Source of the DNA: Citrus sinensis
Lineage: Eukaryota > Streptophyta > Magnoliopsida > Sapindales > Rutaceae
Direction of reading: 5' to 3'
Assembly: GCF_022201045.2 (NCBI RefSeq)
Contig: NC_068558.1
Span: 3,286,001-3,350,000, forward strand
Length of the DNA stretch: 64,000 bases
Shown: piece after piece, positions 35,115-46,800 of the stretch
Layout: each line of letters begins with the position of its first letter
How positions within the stretch are numbered: the stretch's first letter is position 1
Notes under the pieces: generated by a model
Told to the model about the DNA's origin: nothing
The model's database searches: none
What the model saw: the letters and a program-made list of their open reading frames with translations, nothing else
Made by a program: the position numbers and the translations under genes

Positions 35115-37748
35115 TCACTGAATGCTTGTGGCAGTGGGAGGAAAATACCTCATTAGGAAGCTTGAGAGTGACCAAATGCAGATGACACCGAGGAGCTGAA
35201 GGACATTCAATAGTGCACCCAAAGAGTTGTTTATTGCCAAGTTATGTGAGGTCACTTCAGCTCCTCTCACTGTAAATGACAGGGCTGTCACCAGTTGTGC
35301 TGCTCTATTCAGTTGGTGCAATCTATACACCTGCAAATCATAAAAATTCTTTTCAAAATACAGGCATACAAGATAAATCACAACCATTTGCCCCTTCTAG
35401 CATCTCTATCATAGATCATAAAGAGAGCTTTAAGTAATTCTTGGCCCCATAAAAAAGGGGGTGGGAGAAAGAATCATGCATGTATCCACATATGATGAGA
35501 ATACCGAGGATAGCTGACAGCCAAAAATGTATTAAGATGAAAGACGCATCCAAAAATTTAGTAAACAGTGAAGAATTTAAAAAAAAAAAGGAAAAATACT
35601 ATAAACTTTAGGTTTTTTCAGTTCTCCTAACTGAACATAAATGTCACGAGGGAAGTGGGTAGTAAAAAATAAATTATAACTGCACTTACTTGGAAAATAA
35701 TTGGAATGACTGGCCATGAAGGTGACTTCCGATATCTTGCATACTGTTCAAATGCAAATTGCACAACAATACCAACCAGATATGGAGCAAGAGTAGCAGA
35801 AGCTGCAGGGCCAGTCCATGGCCAGACCAAGCCCATAGTCACCATAGGGATTATAAGACTGAGTACAAGCGCAGCGACAGAAGAGATCCGCTGTCCTAAT
35901 TGGGGATGCAGGGCTCTATTATCATCTGTGGCAAAATATGGCCTAATAGACCTCCTCATACGGTCTATTAGCAGAAGAAAAACTGCAACCCCACAGTAGA
36001 AAAGAGCTTCCGTGAAGAATAATATCAAGAAATCTGCAGATACAAAACAGAGGGCAGTTTAGGAAGAAAATAAATTAACTCCAGGTGTAAAAGCAAAAGT
36101 ATATACATAAATGTAATGTATAGCAAGAGTAAAATGGTTTTAATTTGAGGCTAGTCAGAAGGAAAACTTATTTCGTAAGAAAGATGTAAAATGAAAAATA
36201 AAACAGAACAAGAATGGCACAATAACATAAGAATGTTCATTCACCTGTCAGCAGAGAGTCCTCAAATACCATGGAAATTATTTTGCGCAGATAAAGTGAG
36301 GGGAAAATGAAAGAGGCCACAAGGACAGCAGGACCAACAAGCCATACAATGCTGCTCCGACTATTTTGCACAGTGGATATTCTGATCTCGTCTTCTCTTT
36401 TATATGGACGATTATAAAATGATATTAAACCAGGTTTTCCATTGCTTCCCTCATACTGGATAGATGGACTGCCAGATGAAGAGATATCTTGCAAATTAGA
36501 ATGCTGACTTAATTGTTCTGGAGCATTAGGATTGATCTCAACGTATTCTGACTGATCTTCAGAAATTGCAAGTAGCACACTTTGCCTCTTTTGAAACCCT
36601 CCCTGTAACTTCAGCGGTCCATATACGAGGTGGCATGGATTGACTACTCAAAATACCATAAGGAAAACATTATAAGAATATTTAAACAGCAGTAACAATT
36701 GGCACAGCAGCAATAAATTCAAACTTCAAAACAGAGAATACTAAATTACAAACAAATTGCTGATTGGAATCTAAACAGGGTTATGCTATAATTGACTCCT
36801 AAGAGGACAAATCAAATAGAAGCTGGTATTAAAGCGAAAAAAATAAAGTTTGAAGCTTTGAAAATTATCTAACATGTCATGATAGTCACCTTTAGAATTT
36901 TGAAGTTGAAGAATATCATATCCCTGCCTGTCATATGGTCTCTGTGACAAGGTCATCTGAACAATAAAATATGCACGTTAAAAGATTATAAAATTAGAGA
37001 GTTTTTTAGCTACTGAGGAATCTCGCATTCAAAGATACCCTGATGGATTGAATGGAATGGCAAGAAGTCAAATGGAAGAAGCTAAACAAGACTCATGAAC
37101 AGCGTCTGAAAAATAAAAGAATCAAAATGGGCAAAGCACAGTATTTCAATTTCGATTATATTGCTGTGCTGAACTTTAGCCATTTGAAATTCGAAAACCG
37201 GTCGCGTTCTACTTCAAAACACACTCTTCAGTGTATTTTGAAATTTGAAAAGTGGCCACATTCTACTTCAAAACATACTCCTCACTGGATTTTTTTTTTC
37301 TTTTTATGTTGGACATATCTTATGCTCTCTTAGATATACCTGGAAGAGCAATCAAAATGAAAGAGCCACAAAGATACCCTTCTTCCATTGAATCAGCAAA
37401 GATACATAGCCAAACCTCAATGGCCTCTACGAAAACTAACGGGTCCTATTTGACTCAAACGTTTGAGCAGAGAGCTTTCATGATAAACTTGCAAAAAGAC
37501 CAGTTTGGGGTCCGTAAACTGCTGACTTACATGCATATAGCTATTGAGTACCAATAGATGTCAGTCAAAAGCAATTTCATATCATCACTACCCAAGTACA
37601 TTGTTGAATTTTCATAAAATATCCTCCAAAGAACGGAAACAAAGAAAAAAAGAAAAAAGCATACCATGGAACTTAATCGGGATAGAAGAGGAGAAGAAAG
37701 TGAATTGGCCACGCAAGAGACTGAAGAAGAGCCAAATTTAACAGCCAT
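35115..37748 (-). CDS. Plant-conserved multi-pass membrane protein, probably plastid-targeted, function unknown
   Basis: Five exons on the minus strand: 37748-37665, 36956-36890, 36643-36245, 36033-35690, 35330-35115, all GT-AG, giving 369 residues. The N terminus (MAVKFGSSSVSCVANSLSS) is rich in Ser, Val and Ala with few acidic residues, like a chloroplast transit peptide. A polar linker (about 60-145) precedes hydrophobic segments: VWLVGPAVLVASFIFPSLYL, ALFYCGVAVFLLLI, ISSVAALVLSLIIPMVTMGL, LVGIVVQFAF, VIPIIFQV and LLGVICIWSLSSFLM. This gives about five or six membrane spans. I do not recognise a catalytic or transport motif. From memory it may correspond to Arabidopsis At5g63040, which is uncharacterised; this is unverified. 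Confidence 0.85.
37183..37290. repeat. 54-bp tandem duplication in intron 1 of the membrane-protein gene
   Basis: Two diverged copies, 37183-37236 and 37237-37290, both begin TTTGAAATT and share CTACTTCAAAACA and CTC(T/C)TCA words. They differ at many positions, so the duplication is old. It lies between exons 1 and 2. Confidence 0.6.
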
Positions 37749-38122
37749 AACCGTATGTAAATGTGATAGGAAAGACCACACAATAAGCAACCTAGCGTAT
37801 TAGAAATTAGATTTGTGCATTTTAGTTGATTTTAAGGCATGCCCATTGGAATTGAAGAAAAATTAAAAGTACCCAAAGGAGAAATTCATTAGAGCAGGGA
37901 AGGAAAAGGTGGCAAAATTGAGGATTTCGGAGAAACTGAGGTTATGGGATTTTCATTTCGAGTGAGGTTATGAATGATAGCGGCTTCTTTCTCAGTTTTT
38001 GTATTTATATCTTCTTTTGGGTTTCAAGCGGGTGATTTCGGACAAAACTTCGTATAATTTGGGCCTCTCACTGATCCTCTCGCTGACGATCTATCTTTTC
38101 TTCTCATTTTTATTTATCCCTT

Positions 38123-38198
38123 CACAGCAATGATTTGGTTTTTGACAAAAGCTTAGCAAACACAGCAATGAATTGGTTTTCGATAAAAGCTTAGCAAT
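38123..38198. repeat. 38-bp tandem duplication upstream of the membrane-protein gene
   Basis: CACAGCAATGA(T/A)TTGGTTTT repeats at 38123 and 38161 with about three differences over 38 bases, each copy ending in AAAGCTTAGCAA. It lies about 375 bp upstream of the minus-strand start codon at 37748, so it may be in the promoter. Confidence 0.7.
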
Positions 38199-38801
38199 TT
38201 TTTTTTTCTTGGAGGGGAAAATTTAAGCAAAATTAAGTCTGCCCGTTCATCTTTCTTTGAAGCATCACCCTTTCGAGATTGGCGAACACAGGATCCAATG
38301 AACTATTCAATTTTTAAACTGTACCATCCATACAGTACTCTTTACCCAAATCAGCTTCTGCCTTCATTAATGGCCAACTGGGTATTGTTCATCGAAGCAC
38401 CGATAATGTACAAAGCAAGCTATCAAGGCTGTTGCCTGTTTTACTTTGTATCATCTTCAACAACCAAATTGCCCATTAATAATTCTGAGATTAAATCAAC
38501 TTCCATTTGATGATTATAGAACCTCCATAACAACTTAATAACAAACAAATAGCAAGCACCTCAAGCAAGGATTGACATCACGTTACAGGAAAAAAAAATT
38601 ACAGTAATCAGAAAACTCCTTCAATTTCATCCTTGGTTTGCTTAGGATATACGAAGAATCCACACAATCTCCCCTCTCACCCCCAGTCTAAAATGGGGAT
38701 GCCAGCTCTGATTAAAAATTTCAACCATTGGAACATTTTCAGAGAACTCTAAATTTCAATCTTTACTAAGCTAAGATTTTTCTCAAGTCACAATCCCAGA
38801 C

Positions 38802-41664
38802 CTATATCAGATGAGCTCTCTTCAGGAACCTGATTGTTCTACAATAATGCGGCCAGATTGATTCCACGAAATCCAAGTAACTCTCTGTTAGCCACTTTTT
38901 AAATTCTTTCAGCATTTTTCTAAATAGCTGTTCCTTATCCAAGTTATTGATCGGATCCCATACACGAACTTGTACATCTTCTTTGAGCTTCCCTTGTGCG
39001 ACGTACCTACACGCTGCTGGCAAATTCTTAATTACTTTAACCGTTTGCTTGAAGCTGAAGACATAGAGTGCACACAACCATTGAAACATCTTGATGTAGA
39101 GAGCAACAATTAGAGGTCCGAATATCCATAAGGGTATCAACTCCTTTGAAACTTCAGCCCCATAAGCAACATTAACTGCCAGGAACACTGGTACACTGTA
39201 AAATACAGCAAAGCAATCAGCAGCAGTTTAACATAGTTGTGTGTAAATAATAAAGAATTAAAGGTTGAACAACAATCATATTAATAATCTCCATGTGCTA
39301 GAGTACAACACTGCAGATTATGGAGCTAAATTGATATCAATTATAATTGCAAATCGAGAATGATTCTCTGGCTATTACACCCTTTCCTATTTTTATTTCG
39401 TGATTGCTGTGATCCAATTCAGTCACAAAAGCTCCATTGGTTCAATACAGCAAAATGCTATGAATAATTAAATTAGGCTTGAGCAAATAACAGATGAAAG
39501 CATTGTTCTCCCAGAATACACAGTCTCAACTTTTGGCCAAGCATGGAGATGATCTAATTCGAAAGAGAAGGTCAAGAAATAAAGACATTCCAATTGCAAG
39601 AGGGTTAATGTTGGAAGAATGTTAACCTCTATTGACAAAAATATAACAAATAACTACCTTACAGTTGGCAATGGGTTGCCTAAAGAAAAATATTCATGTC
39701 AGGACCGATCAATGTCTTATAGCTCATAATTTTTGAGATATTAAAAATAGAGACTACCTAGTAATGTCACTAAATGAGCAAGAATGCTTAGCAAATCATG
39801 CAGGCAACCTAGACAGAAAGAAAAACAAGAAGACAGAGAATCATATATAAACAATCATACTTACAATATCAATAAGGGTATCTTTACTGTTGCATCCACA
39901 GCCCAAAATTGGCCCAAAGCTTCCTTTAGAATCTCACCTCTTCCCTTGTTATGAATCTCAATATTAGTTTCTGGAATCTCCCTTGGTGGCTGCTCTTCTC
40001 CCAAAACTTCATCTACCTCTTCGCTTGGTGATTGAGTGCGCAACAATGTCAACCATTTCTTGAATAATTTACGAATAGCAGGGGACCCTGCAATAGACTC
40101 ATTTGTTTTGGAGGCATATGAAAGCGGAACATTATGTGCCTCTGAAGATTCAGTTACAGTCTCCTCACTCTCTTTTGGAATATATGAGAGTTTAACCGAA
40201 TTCTTGGGATCCTTTGATCCACTTGCTCTGCCTCCTGATTCATCATTTTGGGCACTGCCTTTAAATGCTGTGAATGAAATCTTCACAGATTTAACTTTCA
40301 CTCCACATTTATGAGGAGTCCCTACACTGCAAAAAATAATTTTCTTAATTCATATGTTGAAGATACATGAGAATTTCAGGACATGAAAATGGCAACATTC
40401 TAGCTCTACTGCTAGAGAAATGAGAAAGAATGATATATTTGGTTAAATATATTCCAAAAAAGAGTACCAGTATCCTAAAATAACAGGAAACAGATCATAA
40501 CTTGGAAATTCAAAAGCAGATGATGGGTACCCAGAGATAAACCACAGGTTACTACAATGTGCAAACCGTCATTTACTTCAACAAGTTTTAACACAAAAGA
40601 GATGACGATCAAACAAACTTCATAAGGCACTCTTACCTTAAACAAAAATTACGCTTCCATGATAAACACTGCTCTTTTTTGCCAACCATGTGAACTGTTG
40701 TTACACAGCGCCTTAGTATCAACCCTTTGTTCCATGATAAACGCCTTGAGGGAAATGCCACATATGAACCCTGAAATGCAATAAACAACAAAGTTCTACA
40801 GGTTTCGCTATACAAAAGAAACTTAACATCCAACTTCTAGAAGTAACTTGAACGAATGCAAATTTTCAGTAGGTAATCCACGCCACACAGAAAGAAAGTG
40901 TCAAACGTGGAAACATTCAAGACAACTTGTCATCAACTCACAGGAATGAACTAACAGCTCATGGATGGAAATAAACAAAAAGTGTCCAATATATAACCAG
41001 AACACTAAAGTGGAAAACTATAAAGTTGTTACTCAGACACACACAGATAAAACAAAAACATTCAAAAGTCTGCATATTTCCCTGAGTGATAACTAAACCT
41101 TAAGTCGTGAGCAGAGCGAATATCCAAGATGTTTAGAAAGGTGATGTACATCTAAAAGAATATCAAGTCTTGGTCACTACAACATGTTCAACTTAAACTA
41201 ATATATCTTTCAAACGAAAAAAGCAAGAAAATATACAACATCACCAAAACATAAAATGTACTAATGGTTTGCAAAACAATAAATATCACTTTAAAATTTA
41301 AAGGGACAGAAAACAGATTCAAGTGATTTCCCAAGAGCCAAATAGTGACATCTATTGACTCTATCCTAATCCATGCAAAACTGAGTCACTAATCCACCAT
41401 TGTTTAAAGCAAGACAAACTATAAGTTAAATTCTTCAATTGTTTACATCAGCATATTTTTAAAAAAAAATCCACAAAAATTTTCCCATACACATAGGATT
41501 AATGGAATTTGGACAATCACCCAACAGCTGCACGGAAAATGCCTAATTTACCATGAATAATCATCATATAAATTATTTTTCTCATATGTCCCTAACCGTT
41601 TATATCTAAATTACAAGTCAAATTCCTCTTCACTTACCTGCAACTGATGGGTTACCAATACCAT
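38802..41664 (-). CDS. EMB2759-like protein of unknown molecular function
   Basis: Four coding exons on the minus strand: 41664-41638 (only nine codons, MVLVTHQLQ), 40770-40637, 40326-39865, 39195-38802. Together they encode 338 residues with consistent phases. The N terminus is basic and Ser/Arg-rich (GSYVAFPSRRLSW...), suggesting an organelle transit peptide. The middle is acidic and polar. A hydrophobic stretch, ATVKIPLLIFVPVFLAVNVAYG, and a second, LIPLWIFGPLIVALYIKMFQWL, suggest two membrane spans. A basic C-terminal part contains WLTESYLDFVESIWPHYCRTI. I recall the family as EMBRYO DEFECTIVE 2759 (Arabidopsis At5g63050), but that is from memory. A non-coding leader exon probably lies near 42.2-42.3 kb. 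The tiny first exon is the least certain part. Confidence 0.8.
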
Positions 41665-43802
41665 TGTCTCTACCCTACGCACGCGATCATTTACTCAATA
41701 GGTACCTAATCAACAAACCAGCACACAATGAGCACTTCTTTTCTACAACAACAGTTAAACATCAATTTCAACAAGATATTATGACAAAACAAATTGTTAG
41801 CATTAACCAAAAACTAACCATTCCAAATGCTTAATTTACTAAAAAAAAAATTAAAAATATTAATTATCAAATTACAACAGAAACAGAGAATTGAATTAAT
41901 TCTTATACTAGCACTTAAAGTACAACTTTTTCTTTTTCGTTTGATAAGCAGCATAACTACAGTATTCCACATTTCTTTCACCCTAATTTTGTCCTTTTTT
42001 CTTGGTTTTATCAGCAACAAAAAAAAAAAAAAAACCTACAAAAACTAAACCACAGAAAATCCAAATCTCCAATTGAATTTCCCCATTTGTAATTCAAGCA
42101 AGAAACCAAGTTACACAATTACACACCCGGAAAGATTCCACAGCACAAAGAGCAGGAAGAAGAAAAAAAAGAACTTAAAAATTTGGAGCTCAACGTAACA
42201 ACGAAAGCATGAAATTCACCGAAACCTGTGTACATGAAATCATGAGCAGCTTTTAAAAGCAATGAATACAATTCCTTACTGAGAAGGAAGCGAAATGGAT
42301 AGAGGGGAGGAAAAAGTGAACTTCTAGGCGGTGAGTTTAGGGTTTTTATAGAGAGGATTTTTTTATTTTTATTTTTCCTGAATTGATTTTGATTTTTAAC
42401 AGTGGATAGTAATGACACACCAGAAACCGGGGGGAGGACAAGGGTAAGGAAAAGTAAAGCCGTATAAAAAATATTTAACAATAACAAACAAATCAGTGGC
42501 TTTCACGCATTGACCCGTTTTTCTTAATCGGGTATTTCGGTGACCTTTTTTGGGTGCACCCCATTTTTTATCCTAATCATACACCGTTAATTCGAATGAT
42601 TAAGAATGTTATTTATTTTTATGTATTATTATTATTATTATGACATCATCATCATCTTCTTCTTCTAATGCTCATATTGTTATATATATGGCAGTGTGGG
42701 AACAAAATTTCCGGTTAAGAACAATTTGGAATTGCAGTATCCCTGCTCCGTTTAGGAACCATCTTGATACGTGCCTGCTGAGGAGAATGAGACCGGTAAC
42801 ACCCAAAGTTGTTGAAATTTATGACGATTAATCTTGTTCTGATGCGAATCTACACTTAAATCAGTTTTTAACGGCGCATTGCAATGCATTTACATCTTAT
42901 AGCCAAATGTTGAGCTAGTCATTTATTTCACAGGATGCATACAGATTCATGATTAATGCACGCGACAGCATTTCCAAGACTGGAAATAATACATTTTGCG
43001 AATGCATGTGTACTTTACAAATTCAGACCACTCATACGATGATGCCACAATTAAACCATCAATTGAACTCAAAACCTTACAAAACCTAACATCACAAGGC
43101 TAAAATCTCTTCATACGCCAAAAATAAAAGCAAGAAGCCACAAATAAAAGCATTTCCAACACTAGAAATAATACATTTTGCTAATAATGCATGTGTGCTT
43201 ACAAATTCAGTCCATTCATATATCAAGCCACAATTAAACCATCAATTGAACTAAAATTCTTATGAGCCTAGCATCACAACGCAAAAACCTGTTCATACGC
43301 CAAAAATAAAAGCAAGAAGCTACAACAAGTTTTAGACGGAGGTAGAAGTGGGAGAACCAGAAAATTTCTTCACTACTTCATTCACCTCTCCAGTTCCATG
43401 TATTTTGAGCAAAGGAATTATAATCAGTAAATACAAAGCTCATGGATAACGTTAAAGGATCCATGGCGAACCAACAGTCTACCAAATTACAATGTTCATA
43501 TCAGATACAACTTTAAAAGATAAGGTGAGAAATCATCCACATAAAAACACCTCCAATCAAAATTACCATTCATCATCTCCCCCCCCCCCCCCCCCCCTTT
43601 CCTTGCCACCACCTGCTTTTGCTTCTACCCTGGTCAATTCACAAACCATCAGTTTACTAGATGATTTGATTTGATAATATCTACAATTGAAAATAAAACC
43701 TAAACTAAAGTACCTGGAAACTCAAGGGATTAAGCCACTACACATCATGGAGGATTGGTTTCCCACCAGACAAAAACAAACCCAACAAAAGAATTTTCTC
43801 CA
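41665..43802. other. 5' leader of the EMB2759-like gene and spacer to the MOS1 3' end
   Basis: The stretch 41665-42330 probably holds the leader intron and leader exon of the minus-strand EMB2759-like gene. From 42340 the sequence is spacer with a 182-bp tandem duplication and a run of 19 cytosines at 43579-43597. The 3' UTR of MOS1 lies toward the right end. No further gene is seen. Confidence 0.5.
42968..43323. repeat. 182-bp tandem duplication
   Basis: Unit 1 (42968-43149) and unit 2 (43150-43323) share, in the same order, GCATTTCCAA, GAAATAATACATTTTGC, CACAATTAAACCATCAATTG and CATACGCCAAAAATAAAAGC. They are clearly diverged by substitutions and small indels. The pair sits between two genes that both run on the minus strand, downstream of the MOS1 stop. 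Confidence 0.85.
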
Positions 43803-46800
43803 CTAATCATAACCATCAGCTCGAACAGTGCCACTTGGCCTTCCATGGTAATTCCCTCCACCACGCTTTGAGTGACTTTGACCCCTCTCTCTATATTTAC
43901 CACCTCCATTACTAGAAGCATCCTTCGGTCCTTCAAAGTTATTTACTCTATTATTACTGTAAGGTCCAACTGGCTGGTACTCGTAATGAGCATTGTGTCT
44001 CTGCCTGTCCCGGTTTGTAGGTTGGGTATGTTGCTTATCTTGTACAGATAAGCTCCATTCTCCACGAGATTCTTGTCCTCTATTAAAACGGCTATTCTGG
44101 TTTCCATTCCGACGGTACCCTGAAGGCATTTGTTGCTCATTCCGAACATCTATATTTGATGGAGAAGCATTTTCAACTAGACTACCAGGGACTTGGTTTG
44201 GGGAGTCTGGGCGTCCTTTGGCTGATGCTATCTTCCTTTCTCTCTTGGGTTCTTGATGGCCAACATTTGATGTGGCTTCCACTTTGCTTATTATAGAGGC
44301 AGAGTGACCATGGTGAGGCTGAACTACGCCTTCACTGGTCTCCTTGCCTGATTGAGGTGGGATTGGCAGCCCACCCTGGGGAGTGGAATCCTTTTTGTTA
44401 GACCTGCCAACTTCAGCCCCAAGATTTAGACCACTGTTGAGCCTGCTTCCTCGTTGACTAGATGCAACAGATGCCTGTGGCTTTGGTTGCCAGTGAGAGG
44501 TTGATCGATCCCCTGTAGCACGATTTTCCTTCAAAGCAGAAGGTAAGTCTGTTTGACTTGTCTCAGGCACAGGTATTGAAGATTGCACATAAAGTCGGTC
44601 ACTGTCCACACTATTAGTCTTCTTGTGGTCATTATCATGATTATTTCCAGTGCCTTTGTGTCCCTTGAACTGATGCCGCTTTCCTCTGGCTATCACTCCC
44701 TGATCTTTGACAACATTGACTGGTACAGATGAGTCACAATTTTCAGGCATGTTCCAGCCATCAAAACTCCATTCATCAGAAGACTTCAGCTGCTCTTTTA
44801 CTAAGCTTACTTCAGGCCTCTGGTTTCGCTGATGCTCAACCGACTTTTGAACATTTCTAATGGTGTTCGAAGAATGTACATCTTGCAAACCCTGCACAAC
44901 GGTTGACTCTGATGAAGCCCGCTGGCGCCATGATCCATGAACTTTCCCTTGTTTATTCTGCCTATGATCCCCATTCTTAGACTCCAAGAAAATCCCTTTC
45001 TTTCCACTAGCAAACCCGGCATGTTGTGAACCTTCCACACCCTGAGACCCAGAATCTACTTTTCCATCCATCTCATCTGACCTAGTCTTATCAGCTATAG
45101 AAGCCAGTGGTTGTTGTTGACCATTACCCTGCTGAGCCATTTCTTTGACCACAGGCTTTGGAACGTACCTCTCCATTTCAGCCCTCTTGTTTCTTGAATT
45201 ATTATGCACTTGACTATCGCTGTTTACAGATGAAGCCTCAACAACGGATTTGTGGCTGGATTTATCAGTCACCTCAGCTTTGTTCTGAGATCGCACAGGT
45301 GCCCAGATAACAGCTTCATTGGTGTGGAATTTCTCCGACGATTTACTAGTTTGTGCATTTCGTGCTGCCCTACGAGAATGCTGAGATTTCCACTGGTTAT
45401 TTGCTCTAACATGGTTTTCTTCACTAGGTGAAGATAAGTGCAGCTCTAAAGACTGACTTGCATCATTTGAATCAGTCAGTGGTTGAACTGAAATGACATC
45501 CAACTCAGATACAGAAGTCTTAGTCTTACCACTTTCAGCCGAAGTCTTATTCAGAATATTTGTTTCTGTCGATACCATAGAAGGTAAGGTGGTCCCAGAT
45601 GATGCCTCCTCCACTTTGTGCTTCTTGCCACCCCTGTTATTTCTCCTCCTTTGTTGTGTAGAGGACTCAGCCATGATATTTGGGTTCACAGATGAAGTTG
45701 ACTCACAGCTAGGAGCAATTTGATTAGCAACAACCTCCCGAGATCCAGCAGCATTTACTGTTAAATCAGTATTGCCCTTCAGAGGCTCAGTTGCACTAGT
45801 AGCAATAAAATTCTCAGAGTAATTCTTTTCAGATGGAATATTCTGCTTTTGATTATAGTTGAAGCGCTTCTGCTTAGAGACACTGCTGTCACAAACCTGT
45901 GGAGCATTGCTATGGTGAAAAACATCACCATCATTAGCATCCTGCTTTATGGGCACAGATTCACCGTGTTTGCGCATTCCAACAAATTCCTTGTGGCCAC
46001 TCTTTGGTCTCTCTAGAAGTTGCTCATTGGACAAAACTGTAGATTTTTCAACTCTCGTAGTGCCACTTTCACTAATTTCTGCAGCAATATTCGAGTGTGA
46101 AACCAAAGCTGAACCTGATTTTCCAGATTTGCTAGCAACTATGGTTGATTCAGCCATAGAATGAAATTCTTCTTGTTTATTCAGGACAGCAACACTGGGG
46201 ACGACCTCCGGCTTCTGAGTTAAGCCTTCCACCGCTTGTGTACGCCTGTTTAGTTCCTCCAATTTGGCAAAAGCCTTGGCCCTCTGGTCTCTTGCTCGTT
46301 CTTCCTCCTCCTCCTGACGTTGTTTGGCACGCTGCTTGGCTAGTTCTTTCATTTTAGCACGCTGATGAAATAATACCAAAACCGATGTATGTAAAATTTC
46401 CAATGCATAAATTAGCATGCATATAGTACAAAAGTAAATTACCTGAGCCTGGCTATCACTGGCTTCAGACATGGATGGCATCGGCTCACCCCCATCGTTA
46501 CCTTGAGGATTAAACTCCAACTTAACCGTACCTTCCTTTGCTGGATGGTCTTGAATGAGAATATTAGAACTTTCAGAATGTGCAACAGACATGTCAGTTG
46601 AAGACTCTGCAACAGAAGATTTTCTCCGCCACTCATCAGCCTCTTGAGAACTAGGTCTCCCTTTGCCACGGTGATCAGGTCTGCCATGCATACCATGAGT
46701 AGATCTCCTGTGCATCTGTAAGTTAGAATTTGTCCAACATTGGAAAAGAAAGACATTGCCAGTAGAAACCTACAAATTAGAAACCAACCTGGAGATAACC

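Noticed and set aside
43803-46715. Single-exon 970-residue protein starting at an ATG near 46715
   Set aside because: This frame reads through an 81-nt intron and starts inside exon 8. Upstream exons join in frame and carry the BAT2 domain, so it is only the 3' part of MOS1.
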